The notes under the pieces: model-generated
Told to the model about the DNA's origin: nothing
Databases searched by the model: none
The model's input: the letters and a program-made list of their open reading frames with translations, nothing else
Program-made: the position numbers and the translations under genes
In this document: one piece after another, positions 1 through 7,363 of the stretch
Numbering within the stretch: the stretch's first letter is position 1
Layout: each line of letters opens with the position of its first letter
DNA from: Bacteroides sp.
Lineage (GTDB): Bacteria; Bacteroidota; Bacteroidia; Bacteroidales; Bacteroidaceae
Direction: 5' to 3'
Assembly (NCBI GenBank): GCA_030151635.1
Contig: JASLDF010000196.1
Coordinates: 1-23,155, forward strand
Length of the DNA stretch: 23,155 nt

Positions 1-140
1 TAAATATCAGCCTCATCGGGTTCTTCATTTTAAAGCAAATGACACGCAACAGGGCACTTTTAACGGGACTAATACCTCATAAACAGATATAAATAGTAAC
101 TTTAAGCCATTAATTAGCAATTTTACACTTAACCTACATA

Positions 141-3100
141 ATGTCAAGCCTACCACTTACTACAGAGTTTCTAACGGAATTAGAGAATAGATTAAAAATT
201 GGGAACAGACGTGGAGTACATCTCAACGCCGTACCTGGTGCATCACGTTACAAATTTGATATCAGCAGATTAGACGACATAAAAGACTCTTTTGCCAATG
301 AGTTTATTCAACTACTGGTGCATGAATCTAAATTAAATATAACACTCGATTTTAATCCCAAGAAGAAATCGACTAATTCGACAAATAGAAGCAACTCGAT
401 CTCTAATAATAACGCCAATATAGAGAATATTCAAGCCTCAGAAAATTCAGCATACCTTACGCTAGAAGGGTTCGATTCAACCAGCCTCAACGAGGCTAAA
501 CCTAGACTAGAACAAATTGAGATAGAGCGATTAGAGGAGAAGAGGATTCGGGTTCAAGAGGAGCGAATGCAGAGAAGCATCGTCATCTTGGAGGGTTTAA
601 TAAATCAGGTAGAGACTATAGAGTCCGAGAAAGGGGTAAATACGTTTGCCTTTGGCTTTCCACTTTTTGTACGGAAAGAGAATAAAGATAACAAACCAAC
701 CATTGCCCCACTTTTCGTATGGAATTTACACATCAAGCGAGGTAGCAAACACAATACATGGACAATTTATAGAGAAGAAGATGATGCCTTCTACTTGAAC
801 GAAGTACTCTTAAATTCGCTTCGTGCCGATGTGAATTGCCCACTTGATATTGAAGCCCCTGCCTTAGATGAAAGCATGGTCGACTATATTGAGAGCACGG
901 TTAAGCAAATATTTACTCAAATTGGAATTGAAGAATCCGATGTAAATGCAATGGTTATAGAGGCAGATGTTTCACCCAAGGCGAATTCAATAACCACCAT
1001 ACCAACGAGCGAGGCTTGTAAAGAGATTCTTCTCAATAAGAATCGCCCATTCGTTCTGTATGCCGGACTATTCTCGATCTTCGAAATGCCTAAAGAAAGT
1101 ATCATTCAAGATTATAAAGCCTTAAAAGCTCAAGGAGCCAGTTTCGTTACTGAAGACAACCGTAGCTTTAGCTTAAACCAATATTCTGCCATCCAAACAG
1201 ATCCTTCGCAACAAGGGTTATTACGAGCATTGCAATCGACTAAAAACGTCCAAATCCAAGGTCCACCGGGAACGGGTAAAAGCCAGGCGTTAACTGCCAT
1301 CCTTTTCAACTCCATGGCCTCGCATAAAAAGAGCATTGTTGTATGTGAAAAACGTACTGCTCTAGAAGTTCTATACAATGCCTTGCACCGAGAAGGTGTA
1401 GGCGAACACTGTATTCTACTCAAAGATATTACCAAAGACAGACGAATGGTTGTCGATTCGGTTCAGAAACGAGTAAACGAGGAATATGACGAAGTAAACC
1501 CGACTTTCAACAGCAACCAATTGTTGGATCAAGAACGAACATTGCAAAAATTAATAGATGATATTAATTGTGCTCACGACCAACTTCAAACAGAGTTATA
1601 CGACCAAAAAAGCTGGCCCGAACTTGTGGGGAGGCTTCTATATATTAACCAACAGCTGACCGACAAAGCCAATACGAGAATGTTGTCTAAAGAGGCACTT
1701 GAACGCCCTCAAGAAGAAATAAAATCGTTCGCTGAAAAACTAGATGATGCAGAACAAGCGTATGTAAAGTTCCAAGAAATTGAATCGGATAGCTTCTTGA
1801 ACCCTGCTATTTTTAGAGATAAAAAAGATGAAGAAATTTATCAATTGCAAGCCGAGTTGGACGAAAAGTTTAGCGAATACAATGAACAGGTTCACCAACT
1901 AAAAGAACTAGAAGAAACCATAAAAACTGATTATTTCAGTTTTCACCAAGAAAAATTTGACACACGCATTGAGCACATTGAAAACCTACTTGAACAAATT
2001 CGCAACTATTTAAAACAATATGAAGGAACATCCATCTTCCGCGATTATGAGTATGTCAATTCATTGGCATTTAAATTCCAAGCACTCTTTTCGAAATCGA
2101 AGAAAGAGTTAATCAAGGCTCACCGACATATTGTAGAGCTGTTTGCCGAAGCTAGAAAAGAGTTTGACGAGTCGGACTCCTTAACAGCCCTTCCGTTTCT
2201 TATCCAGACCGATGTATCACAATATAAGCGATACATGGAAAGGATGGAGAGTAGCTTCAAAAAAACGCAAGATGAATTTACAGAAATCATCACAAAGCGA
2301 TATGCTAACTTCAACCTCACTACCGAACGAGAATTTAGCAACGACCACCTGACAAAAGCCCGAGATATTGCCCTTAAACTGGCAGCTCAAATTAAAGCCG
2401 AAGATATTATATGCCTTCAAAGTGACAGTTGTCAGTTTAAACAATTCACGCTAGAGGTAGCTGAAGTCGTAGATCAGTTTGATAAAAACAGAACCACCGA
2501 CCACCTGCAACGTGAAATGAAATGGCATCGATTCTATCTTTCATTGACCGACGACGAGAAAAAGCTCATCGACACACTTAAACAAGACAGCAAATGGTCT
2601 ACTCTTTTCTTGCGTGAGTATCTTCATAAACTCATTACAAAACAAAGTAGTAAAGCCCATTTTAACTTTGGCACGCAACTCAATGAAATTAAAAACCTAT
2701 ACATTGCCATTGAAAAATATCAGAAGGAATTTATAAAATACACGTGGAAAATTAAACAACAACAAGCAACAAGCCATTTCAATGCTACACACAGTTTCGT
2801 TAAAGTGAAAAACATATACAACAAACGAAAAAGTGCCAAGAACGAGCGTCGTCCGTTACGCAAAATCATTGAGTACGACTTTGATCTATTCACCACCTAT
2901 TTCCCTGTTGTCTTCACCACTCCCGAAGTTTGCTCAAGCCTATTCAGTGCTGGATTTTTGCAAGAAAAAGGGAAGAGTTTTGACATCGTTATGTTCGATG
3001 AAGCCAGTCAGTTACGCATTGAAGATAATCTACCTGCTCTACTAAAAGCCAAACAAGTAGTTATTGCAGGCGATGAACACCAGATGCCCCCTTCCGACTA

Positions 3101-4391
3101 TTTTGCCAAAATGCTAAATGTCGAAGAGAGTGCCGAAGAGGATTATGAAGATGAAGATAAACAATTGGCGTTCGATAAGGCAAAAGACATATTGGATTGC
3201 GAATCGTTATTGGAGTTTGGAACAGAAATGAACTTTAGTTTAGAACATTTGGATTTCCATTATAGATCGAAACACCCCTTCCTCATCGACTTTTCAAACC
3301 ATGCGTTTTACAACAGTCGCATTCGCCCTATGCCCAATATCTACAACTACGTGCCTATACTTTTTGATGAAGTAAAAGGTACGAACGAAGCGAACATCAA
3401 TATAGAAGAGGCCGATCGTGTCATTCAAATTATTGAAGAAGAGATTCACCGCATGCCAAATGGTAAGTTACCAAGTGTTGGGGTTGCTACTTTCAACTTA
3501 AAACAAGCTGAGTACATTAAAAACACCATTTACAAACGATGTTACGAACCCGGACACATAAAACTAAAAGAGCGTATTGACGAGATGAACGAGAATGGTT
3601 TCTTTGTAAAAAACCTAGAAAACATTCAAGGAGATGAACGTGATATCATTATTATTTCCACAACGTATGGTCCGAAAAAAGACGGTCGCTTCATTCAGAA
3701 TTTTGCGCAACTGAACCGTGACAAGGGCTACAAACTTTTGAATGTTATTATTACTCGTGCTAAGTATCGGGTGTATGTTTGCACTTCTATTCCTTCTACC
3801 TACTACAATCAATTTGAGGAAGAATTGGCTTTAAAGGGAGAAAATAATCGTAAAGCAGTACTCTACGCCTATTTGGCCTATGCACGAGCTGTGAGCCAAG
3901 AGAACGAAGAAGAACGTTTGCGCATTTTGTCTATTTTATCGAAAAATGGCGATGATACAAACAAGAAGGAGTTACAAAAATATCGTGATTCTAATTGTGC
4001 CTTTGTGAAATATGTTCACGAACAATTACAAAAGAATTGTGGAGACGACAAAGTTGAAAAAGATGCAAAGCTTGCTGGTTTTGACATCGACATTCTCTAT
4101 ACGCCTGCCAACCCCGATTATCCAGTTATCGTTATAGAATGCGATGGTGCAAACGAACATTTGTCGCCCGAGGTGTGGCTACACGACAAACACCGAGAGT
4201 CCATTTTAAAGAATTTCAACTATGTATTTATCCGCATCTGGAGCATTGAGTGGTGGAATAATCCTAGCCTGAAGCTTAAAAGTTTATTGGAAGATATTCA
4301 TCATGCTAAAAAGATTGGTAGCTACATTAAACAGAAGGAAGCCATAGAAAATTCACTACGTTGTACACCTAAGGAGCCTGAAAATTTATAG
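141..4391 (+). CDS. SF1 (UPF1/COG1112-like) helicase with C-terminal Vsr-like nuclease domain
   Basis: This 1416-residue protein has a full set of superfamily 1 helicase motifs: Walker A GPPGTGKS at 374-381, Walker B MFDEAS at 951-956, motif III GDEHQ at 977-981, HYRS at 1040-1043, motif V QGDER at 1163-1167 and motif VI ITRA at 1204-1207. The roughly 570 residues between motifs I and II are rich in charged heptad-like stretches and probably form a coiled-coil insertion. The C-terminus (about 1300-1395) has FDIDIL, then IECDG with Glu1333 and Asp1335, then RIWSIEWW, the pattern of the PD-(D/E)XK REase_MTES_1575/Vsr-like domain. The N-terminal 370 residues are not recognised. From the family I infer ATP-driven unwinding or translocation on DNA or RNA coupled to cleavage. 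No partner gene lies beside it. A near-match to the -7 element (TAACTTTA, 97-104) precedes the ATG. Defence or repair are both possible. Confidence 0.85.
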   Translation: MSSLPLTTEFLTELENRLKIGNRRGVHLNAVPGASRYKFDISRLDDIKDSFANEFIQLLVHESKLNITLDFNPKKKSTNSTNRSNSISNNNANIENIQASENSAYLTLEGFDSTSLNEAKPRLEQIEIERLEEKRIRVQEERMQRSIVILEGLINQVETIESEKGVNTFAFGFPLFVRKENKDNKPTIAPLFVWNLHIKRGSKHNTWTIYREEDDAFYLNEVLLNSLRADVNCPLDIEAPALDESMVDYIESTVKQIFTQIGIEESDVNAMVIEADVSPKANSITTIPTSEACKEILLNKNRPFVLYAGLFSIFEMPKESIIQDYKALKAQGASFVTEDNRSFSLNQYSAIQTDPSQQGLLRALQSTKNVQIQGPPGTGKSQALTAILFNSMASHKKSIVVCEKRTALEVLYNALHREGVGEHCILLKDITKDRRMVVDSVQKRVNEEYDEVNPTFNSNQLLDQERTLQKLIDDINCAHDQLQTELYDQKSWPELVGRLLYINQQLTDKANTRMLSKEALERPQEEIKSFAEKLDDAEQAYVKFQEIESDSFLNPAIFRDKKDEEIYQLQAELDEKFSEYNEQVHQLKELEETIKTDYFSFHQEKFDTRIEHIENLLEQIRNYLKQYEGTSIFRDYEYVNSLAFKFQALFSKSKKELIKAHRHIVELFAEARKEFDESDSLTALPFLIQTDVSQYKRYMERMESSFKKTQDEFTEIITKRYANFNLTTEREFSNDHLTKARDIALKLAAQIKAEDIICLQSDSCQFKQFTLEVAEVVDQFDKNRTTDHLQREMKWHRFYLSLTDDEKKLIDTLKQDSKWSTLFLREYLHKLITKQSSKAHFNFGTQLNEIKNLYIAIEKYQKEFIKYTWKIKQQQATSHFNATHSFVKVKNIYNKRKSAKNERRPLRKIIEYDFDLFTTYFPVVFTTPEVCSSLFSAGFLQEKGKSFDIVMFDEASQLRIEDNLPALLKAKQVVIAGDEHQMPPSDYFAKMLNVEESAEEDYEDEDKQLAFDKAKDILDCESLLEFGTEMNFSLEHLDFHYRSKHPFLIDFSNHAFYNSRIRPMPNIYNYVPILFDEVKGTNEANINIEEADRVIQIIEEEIHRMPNGKLPSVGVATFNLKQAEYIKNTIYKRCYEPGHIKLKERIDEMNENGFFVKNLENIQGDERDIIIISTTYGPKKDGRFIQNFAQLNRDKGYKLLNVIITRAKYRVYVCTSIPSTYYNQFEEELALKGENNRKAVLYAYLAYARAVSQENEEERLRILSILSKNGDDTNKKELQKYRDSNCAFVKYVHEQLQKNCGDDKVEKDAKLAGFDIDILYTPANPDYPVIVIECDGANEHLSPEVWLHDKHRESILKNFNYVFIRIWSIEWWNNPSLKLKSLLEDIHHAKKIGSYIKQKEAIENSLRCTPKEPENL

Positions 4392-4397
4392 AATGTA

Positions 4398-4405
4398 CTA
4401 ACTTT
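4398..4405 (+). promoter_or_regulatory. Bacteroidota -7 promoter element TAACTTTG
   Basis: TAACTTTG matches the Bacteroidota -7 consensus TAnnTTTG exactly and lies just after the helicase stop codon. Transcription would begin around 4411, so the ATG at 4434 has a short leader while the TTG at 4404 would lie inside the promoter. I see no clear -33 element. Confidence 0.55.
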
Positions 4406-4433
4406 GCGCACACAACTAATGAAAAGAGAAAAA

Positions 4434-5057
4434 ATGAAAAAGTTATTTATATTCGCCGTTTGCTGTTTTTGTTGCGTAGCAACATCGTGGGCTGGAATGC
4501 CCATTAAGTGGGGGGCTTTGGCTGGGGTGAACATCAACAATTCAACCAAAGCTGGTGGAAACGTGCGCCAAGCTATGTATGGCTATCATCTAGGAGCCAA
4601 AATGGAAGCCTATCTTAGTCCGACACTTTATTTTGATACCAGCTTATTGTTCACTTCTAAGCCAATCAAAATTAAAGAAACAGAAGTGGAACGTGAAAGC
4701 TATAGTCTTGAAATACCGTTACATCTGGCTACCAAAGTCTTTGGAACAGACGAATTTTCACTCTTTATGAGTGGTGGTCCATATATAGGTATGGGGTTAT
4801 ATGGAACTTTAAAACAACCCATAACGGTAACAAATGAAGATGGTTCGACAAAAACACACACTGAAAAATCGGATCTCTATGTAAGAAAATCGGGCGACAA
4901 TCGCTTCGAAATGGGTTTAGGTGCAAAAGTAGGGATTGAACTGGTCGATTACATTCAGATTTCCCTATCCTATCATTTTGGACTGACAAAATTAAATAAA
5001 TACAACAAAGATTTTAAACACCGTAATTTAATGGTTTCAGTGGGTTATGTTTTTTAA
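4434..5057 (+). CDS. Outer-membrane beta-barrel protein (PorT-like)
   Basis: The protein has about 207 residues. It starts with a typical signal peptide (MKKLF, then a Cys/Phe-rich hydrophobic core, then ATSWA before GMPIK). The mature part alternates hydrophobic and polar residues, has glycine-rich turns, and ends in VGYVF, an aromatic C-terminus expected of a barrel inserted by the BAM complex. The overall pattern resembles the small PorT-like/OMP_b-brl_2 families of Bacteroidota. I chose the ATG at 4434 because a TAnnTTTG promoter at 4398-4405 leaves a sensible leader and because it gives a standard signal peptide; the ATG at 4419 is possible, the TTG at 4404 is not. Cargo or function cannot be read from the sequence. 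Confidence 0.75.
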   Translation: MKKLFIFAVCCFCCVATSWAGMPIKWGALAGVNINNSTKAGGNVRQAMYGYHLGAKMEAYLSPTLYFDTSLLFTSKPIKIKETEVERESYSLEIPLHLATKVFGTDEFSLFMSGGPYIGMGLYGTLKQPITVTNEDGSTKTHTEKSDLYVRKSGDNRFEMGLGAKVGIELVDYIQISLSYHFGLTKLNKYNKDFKHRNLMVSVGYVF

Positions 5058-5126
5058 ATACTATCAATATAATTAGCCACTACATTTTAGCCAATAGATG
5101 TGTTAACTAAGAGAATTTAAAATATT

Positions 5127-5423
5127 ATGAGAGAAAAACAAACCCTCATTAAAGGGGGACTTGCAGTGTTACTACTGATGTGCCTACTTGGTTTACCCTA
5201 TGGGTTCTTCATGTTGGTACGCATCGTAGCCCTAATTGTCTTTGGCATTCTAGCTATGCAAGCACACCAAGACAAAGAGGAAACATCCATGTACATTTAC
5301 ATTGGTTTAGCTATTCTATTCCAGCCATTTTTCAAAATTGCCTTAGGCAGGGACTTATGGAATATTATTGATGTGGTTGTTGCAATTGGATTGATTGTAT
5401 CAATTTTCAAAAACAGAAAATAA
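5127..5423 (+). CDS. Small integral membrane protein (DUF6804-like)
   Basis: This 98-residue protein consists almost wholly of hydrophobic segments: about residues 9-26, 29-44, 54-68 and 76-93, with an LPYGFF turn after the first and a short charged loop (HQDKEE) in the middle. The LP-x-GFF turn and size resemble the DUF6804 group of small four-helix membrane proteins, but this is from memory of the pattern and is uncertain. It lies 69 bp after the outer-membrane protein gene in the same direction and may share its transcript; a strong terminator follows. Function unknown. Confidence 0.65.
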   Translation: MREKQTLIKGGLAVLLLMCLLGLPYGFFMLVRIVALIVFGILAMQAHQDKEETSMYIYIGLAILFQPFFKIALGRDLWNIIDVVVAIGLIVSIFKNRK

Positions 5424-5446
5424 ACAACTTTAAATTTCATATTGAA

Positions 5447-5478
5447 GGGTAGATCGTTTGTTCGGTCTACCCTTTTTT
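5447..5478 (+). terminator. Rho-independent terminator
   Basis: GGGTAGA (5447-5453) pairs with TCTACCC (5466-5472), extended inward by one wobble and two further pairs around a 6-base loop, followed by six T. It ends the transcript of the small membrane protein. Confidence 0.85.
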
Positions 5479-5501
5479 ATTTCCACAACAGTAGACAATA
5501 A

Positions 5502-5657
5502 GTTAAGGTAGAACATGAAATCGACATTGTTACAAAAATCAAATCTTTAGTCAATCAAATTAAGACCATTAATAAAGATCTTCCGAACCTAAAGAACTTA
5601 GATAATTTGGAGGTTACTGAGGTATGGCACACATTCAGGTTTGATCGATATAAATAA
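5502..5657 (+). pseudogene. Possible remnant of a decayed coding sequence
   Basis: Reading from 5508 there are 49 sense codons to TAA at 5655 with no in-frame ATG, GTG or TTG near the 5' end; an in-frame stop lies at 5499-5501. The conceptual peptide has a natural look: an amphipathic Ile/Lys/Asn-rich stretch (DIVTKIKSLVNQIKTINKD), then a Leu/Asn segment, then EVWHTFRFDRYK. It may be the 3' end of a lost gene. I recognise no family, and chance openness in AT-rich DNA cannot be excluded. Confidence 0.25.
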
Positions 5658-5677
5658 ACTTGAAATTATACCCACAA

Positions 5678-5716
5678 AAAACAGGGGAAACTTCGCTTTG
5701 AAGTTTCCCCTGTTTT
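5678..5716 (-). terminator. Terminator of dps copy 1 (probably bidirectional)
   Basis: A perfect 17-bp inverted repeat (AAAACAGGGGAAACTTC at 5678-5694 and its complement at 5700-5716) closes around a 5-base loop. The GC-rich core is flanked by A and T runs, so it can act from both sides. It follows the dps stop codon on the minus strand. Confidence 0.9.
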
Positions 5717-5760
5717 AAAATCCGTAATTATGTAATTTGTAAAACAATAAATATTTTTTA

Positions 5761-6237
5761 TTATTTGCTCATGTATGCGGTTAGCATCCATACTAATTTT
5801 TCTTGTTCTGCAAGGTAATCGCTCATCATTGAAACGGTTACTTCGTCGTTGTTACCCGATGCCAATGCAAGAATCTTACGTTCTTCACCAATTAGGTGGC
5901 TCAAGGTGTCAAGTGTAATCATAATCGCTTCGTCGCCATTTGATACAGCTCCTACTTCGCTAATTTGTGCAATCTTTAGGTACTTACTAAATTTATTTTC
6001 AGGTACACCACCCAACATTAAGATACGCTCTGCAACTTCGTCAACCTTAGCTGCGATATCGTCGTAATGTTTTTCGAAATGTTCGTGAAGTTGGAAAAAT
6101 CCACGACCTTTAATGTTCCAGTGGAAGCTACGTACGTTTGTGTAATAAACTTGTAAATCTGCCAAAAGTATTTGAAGAGATTTTACAACTTGTTGACCAC
6201 CACTTTCACTTAACTTGATATAATCTAATGCTTTCAT
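5761..6237 (-). CDS. dps: Dps family ferritin-like DNA-protection protein, copy 1
   Basis: This 158-residue protein matches the Dps family over its whole length. The intersubunit ferroxidase residues are present with the family spacing: His39, His51, Asp66 and Glu70, in the sequence FHWNIKG...LHEHFE...DEVAERIL, which corresponds to E. coli His51/His63/Asp78/Glu82. The family forms a 12-subunit cage that oxidises ferrous iron with hydrogen peroxide and stores it, which limits Fenton damage. There is no long Lys-rich N-terminal tail of the kind that binds DNA in E. coli Dps, so direct DNA binding is uncertain. It differs from the second copy at about 35 of 158 positions, clustered at the N-terminus and around residues 93-117. 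It has its own promoter with an OxyR-like operator and its own terminator. Confidence 0.95.
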   Translation of the reverse strand: MKALDYIKLSESGGQQVVKSLQILLADLQVYYTNVRSFHWNIKGRGFFQLHEHFEKHYDDIAAKVDEVAERILMLGGVPENKFSKYLKIAQISEVGAVSNGDEAIMITLDTLSHLIGEERKILALASGNNDEVTVSMMSDYLAEQEKLVWMLTAYMSK

Positions 6238-6290
6238 AACTGTTTTTATTTAAATTGGGTATTAATATCTTTTCTTTCTTGATAACATTA

Positions 6291-6298
6291 CAAATATA
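6291..6298 (-). promoter_or_regulatory. dps copy 1 promoter (-7 TATATTTG, -33 TTGG)
   Basis: On the minus strand TATATTTG matches TAnnTTTG. A TTG lies 20 bases upstream, the usual -33 spacing in Bacteroidota. The leader to the ATG at 6237 is about 45 bases. The bases CCCG directly before the box are shared with dps copy 2. Confidence 0.75.
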
Positions 6299-6320
6299 CG
6301 GGAATACTAAAAACTGACCA

Positions 6321-6356
6321 ACAGATAAATTCAATGCCTTAATAGATTTTTTCTAT
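6321..6356. promoter_or_regulatory. OxyR-like tandem operator upstream of dps copy 1
   Basis: Two 15-base elements resembling the OxyR half-site ATAGnTnnnAnCTAT stand 6 bases apart. The distal one (6342-6356) matches 9 of 10 defined bases and the proximal one (6321-6335) 7 of 10. The pair begins 23 bases upstream of the -7 box and overlaps the -33 region. The same arrangement occurs before dps copy 2. Binding is inferred. Confidence 0.65.
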
Positions 6357-6654
6357 TAGGTTTTAAAACACCTGCAATTTAATCTATAATGGTCTATCCA
6401 GTGGAAAGCCAAAAATTATCCGACTCGAAACCTCGTGGATCCATTTCACGCCAAATCTGTAATAAAACTACAACAATCAACTACGCCAAAATGTTTCAAC
6501 TCCCACCGCACTAATCACATAGCTATTTATAACACCCAATGAAGAGTGAATCTTCTTTCAAAGAGAACTCACTCTTCTTTCAAAGAAGACACAAGCTTCA
6601 TAGGGAGAAAGAAACACCTGCGATTGGAAGCTTGTGGGCAGGATTAATTATCTA

Positions 6655-6691
6655 CAAAAAAAACAGGTGATCCTCCGAAAAGAACCACCTG
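6655..6691 (-). terminator. Terminator of dps copy 2
   Basis: On the minus strand CAGGTG (6691-6686) pairs with CACCTG (6669-6664), followed by a run of T (A run on the plus strand up to 6663). It lies about 60 bases after the dps copy 2 stop codon. Confidence 0.65.
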
Positions 6692-6750
6692 AATCTTCAA
6701 AATAAGCCTGTTTTATAGGGAATACTCAACTAAATGAAATTGTATTTTTG

Positions 6751-7227
6751 TTATTTAGTCATGAATGCAGTTAGCATCCATACAAGCTTTTCTTGTTCTG
6801 TTAAATAGTCGGTCATCAAAGAAACCGTTACTTCGTCATCGTTACCTGAAGCCAAAGCTAAGATTTTACGCTCTTCAGCCATGAAATGACTCATGCCATT
6901 CAAAAGGTGATGAATTGCTTCATCTCCGTCGGACACTACATCCATCTCGGCAATGCGAGCTACCTTAAGGTAATTGCTAAATTTATTTTCGGGTACGCCC
7001 CCCAACATCAAAATACGTTCTGCAACCTCGTCCACTTTTGCAGCAACATCATCGTAATGCTTTTCGAAATGCTCGTGAAGTTGGAAGAAACCACGTCCCT
7101 TAATGTTCCAATGAAAGTTACGTACGTTTGTATAATAGACTTGAAAATCTGCTAACAGTAGTTGCAATGATTTAATCACTTCGTTAGCACCGTTTTCGTT
7201 CAATTTGATATATTCTAGCGTTTTCAT
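6751..7227 (-). CDS. dps: Dps family ferritin-like DNA-protection protein, copy 2
   Basis: This second 158-residue Dps is about 78% identical to copy 1 by direct alignment and keeps every ferroxidase residue (His39, His51, Asp66, Glu70). The block from FHWNIKG to about PENKFS is nearly unchanged, while residues 93-117 differ most (for instance DEAIHHLLNG in place of DEAIMITLDT), a surface-helix region that could affect subunit assembly. It is transcribed divergently from oxyR across 136 bp that contain an OxyR-like operator, which is the usual arrangement for a peroxide-induced gene and its regulator. The two cages could be separate or mixed; the sequence does not say. Confidence 0.95.
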   Translation of the reverse strand: MKTLEYIKLNENGANEVIKSLQLLLADFQVYYTNVRNFHWNIKGRGFFQLHEHFEKHYDDVAAKVDEVAERILMLGGVPENKFSNYLKVARIAEMDVVSDGDEAIHHLLNGMSHFMAEERKILALASGNDDEVTVSLMTDYLTEQEKLVWMLTAFMTK

Positions 7228-7277
7228 ATTTGTAATTTTAAATGTGTTATTAATTCGTTTTTCTGTTATGACTGATG

Positions 7278-7285
7278 CAAATATA
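7278..7285 (-). promoter_or_regulatory. dps copy 2 promoter (-7 TATATTTG, -33 TTGG)
   Basis: On the minus strand TATATTTG is preceded by CCCG and, 20 bases upstream, by TTG within CTGTTGG. Element, flanks and spacing are the same as at dps copy 1. The leader is about 45 bases. Confidence 0.75.
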
Positions 7286-7307
7286 CGGGATGATTATAGG
7301 CTTGCCA

Positions 7308-7343
7308 ACAGATAATTTCTATCTTAGCATAGATAAAACCTAT
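7308..7343. promoter_or_regulatory. OxyR-like tandem operator between dps copy 2 and oxyR
   Basis: The element at 7329-7343 matches the OxyR half-site ATAGnTnnnAnCTAT at all ten defined bases, and the one at 7308-7322 matches eight. They are 6 bases apart, one less than in the E. coli consensus. The pair starts 23 bases upstream of the dps -7 box. A one-mismatch -7 element for oxyR (TATCTTAG, 7320-7327) lies inside it, which would fit autoregulation of oxyR. Confidence 0.7.
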
Positions 7344-7363
7344 CACGTATTAAAAGAGTATAG

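Larger units (their letters stand above)
5424..5760. other. Intergenic region between small membrane protein and dps copy 1
   Basis: This gap holds the terminator at 5447-5478, the possible coding remnant at 5502-5657 and the terminator at 5678-5716. Nothing else is recognised. Confidence 0.7.
6238..6750. other. Intergenic region between the two dps genes
   Basis: The copy 1 side contains the dps promoter and operator. From 6541 the DNA is dense in inverted repeats: GAAGAGTGA (6541-6549) with TCACTCTTC (6569-6577), and CACAAGCTTC (6590-6599) with GAAGCTTGTG (6627-6636), then the copy 2 terminator at 6655-6691. No convincing gene is seen at 6380-6540. Confidence 0.7.

Noticed and set aside
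1130..1435. Minus-strand open frame of 101 codons
   Set aside because: It lies wholly inside the helicase Walker A region on the other strand, and its conceptual protein is a Ser/Arg/Cys-rich antisense translation without a start signal.
4404..4433. TTG start at 4404 or ATG at 4419 for the barrel protein
   Set aside because: The TTG overlaps the -7 box TAACTTTG. The ATG at 4419 would leave almost no leader, while 4434 gives both a leader and a standard signal peptide.
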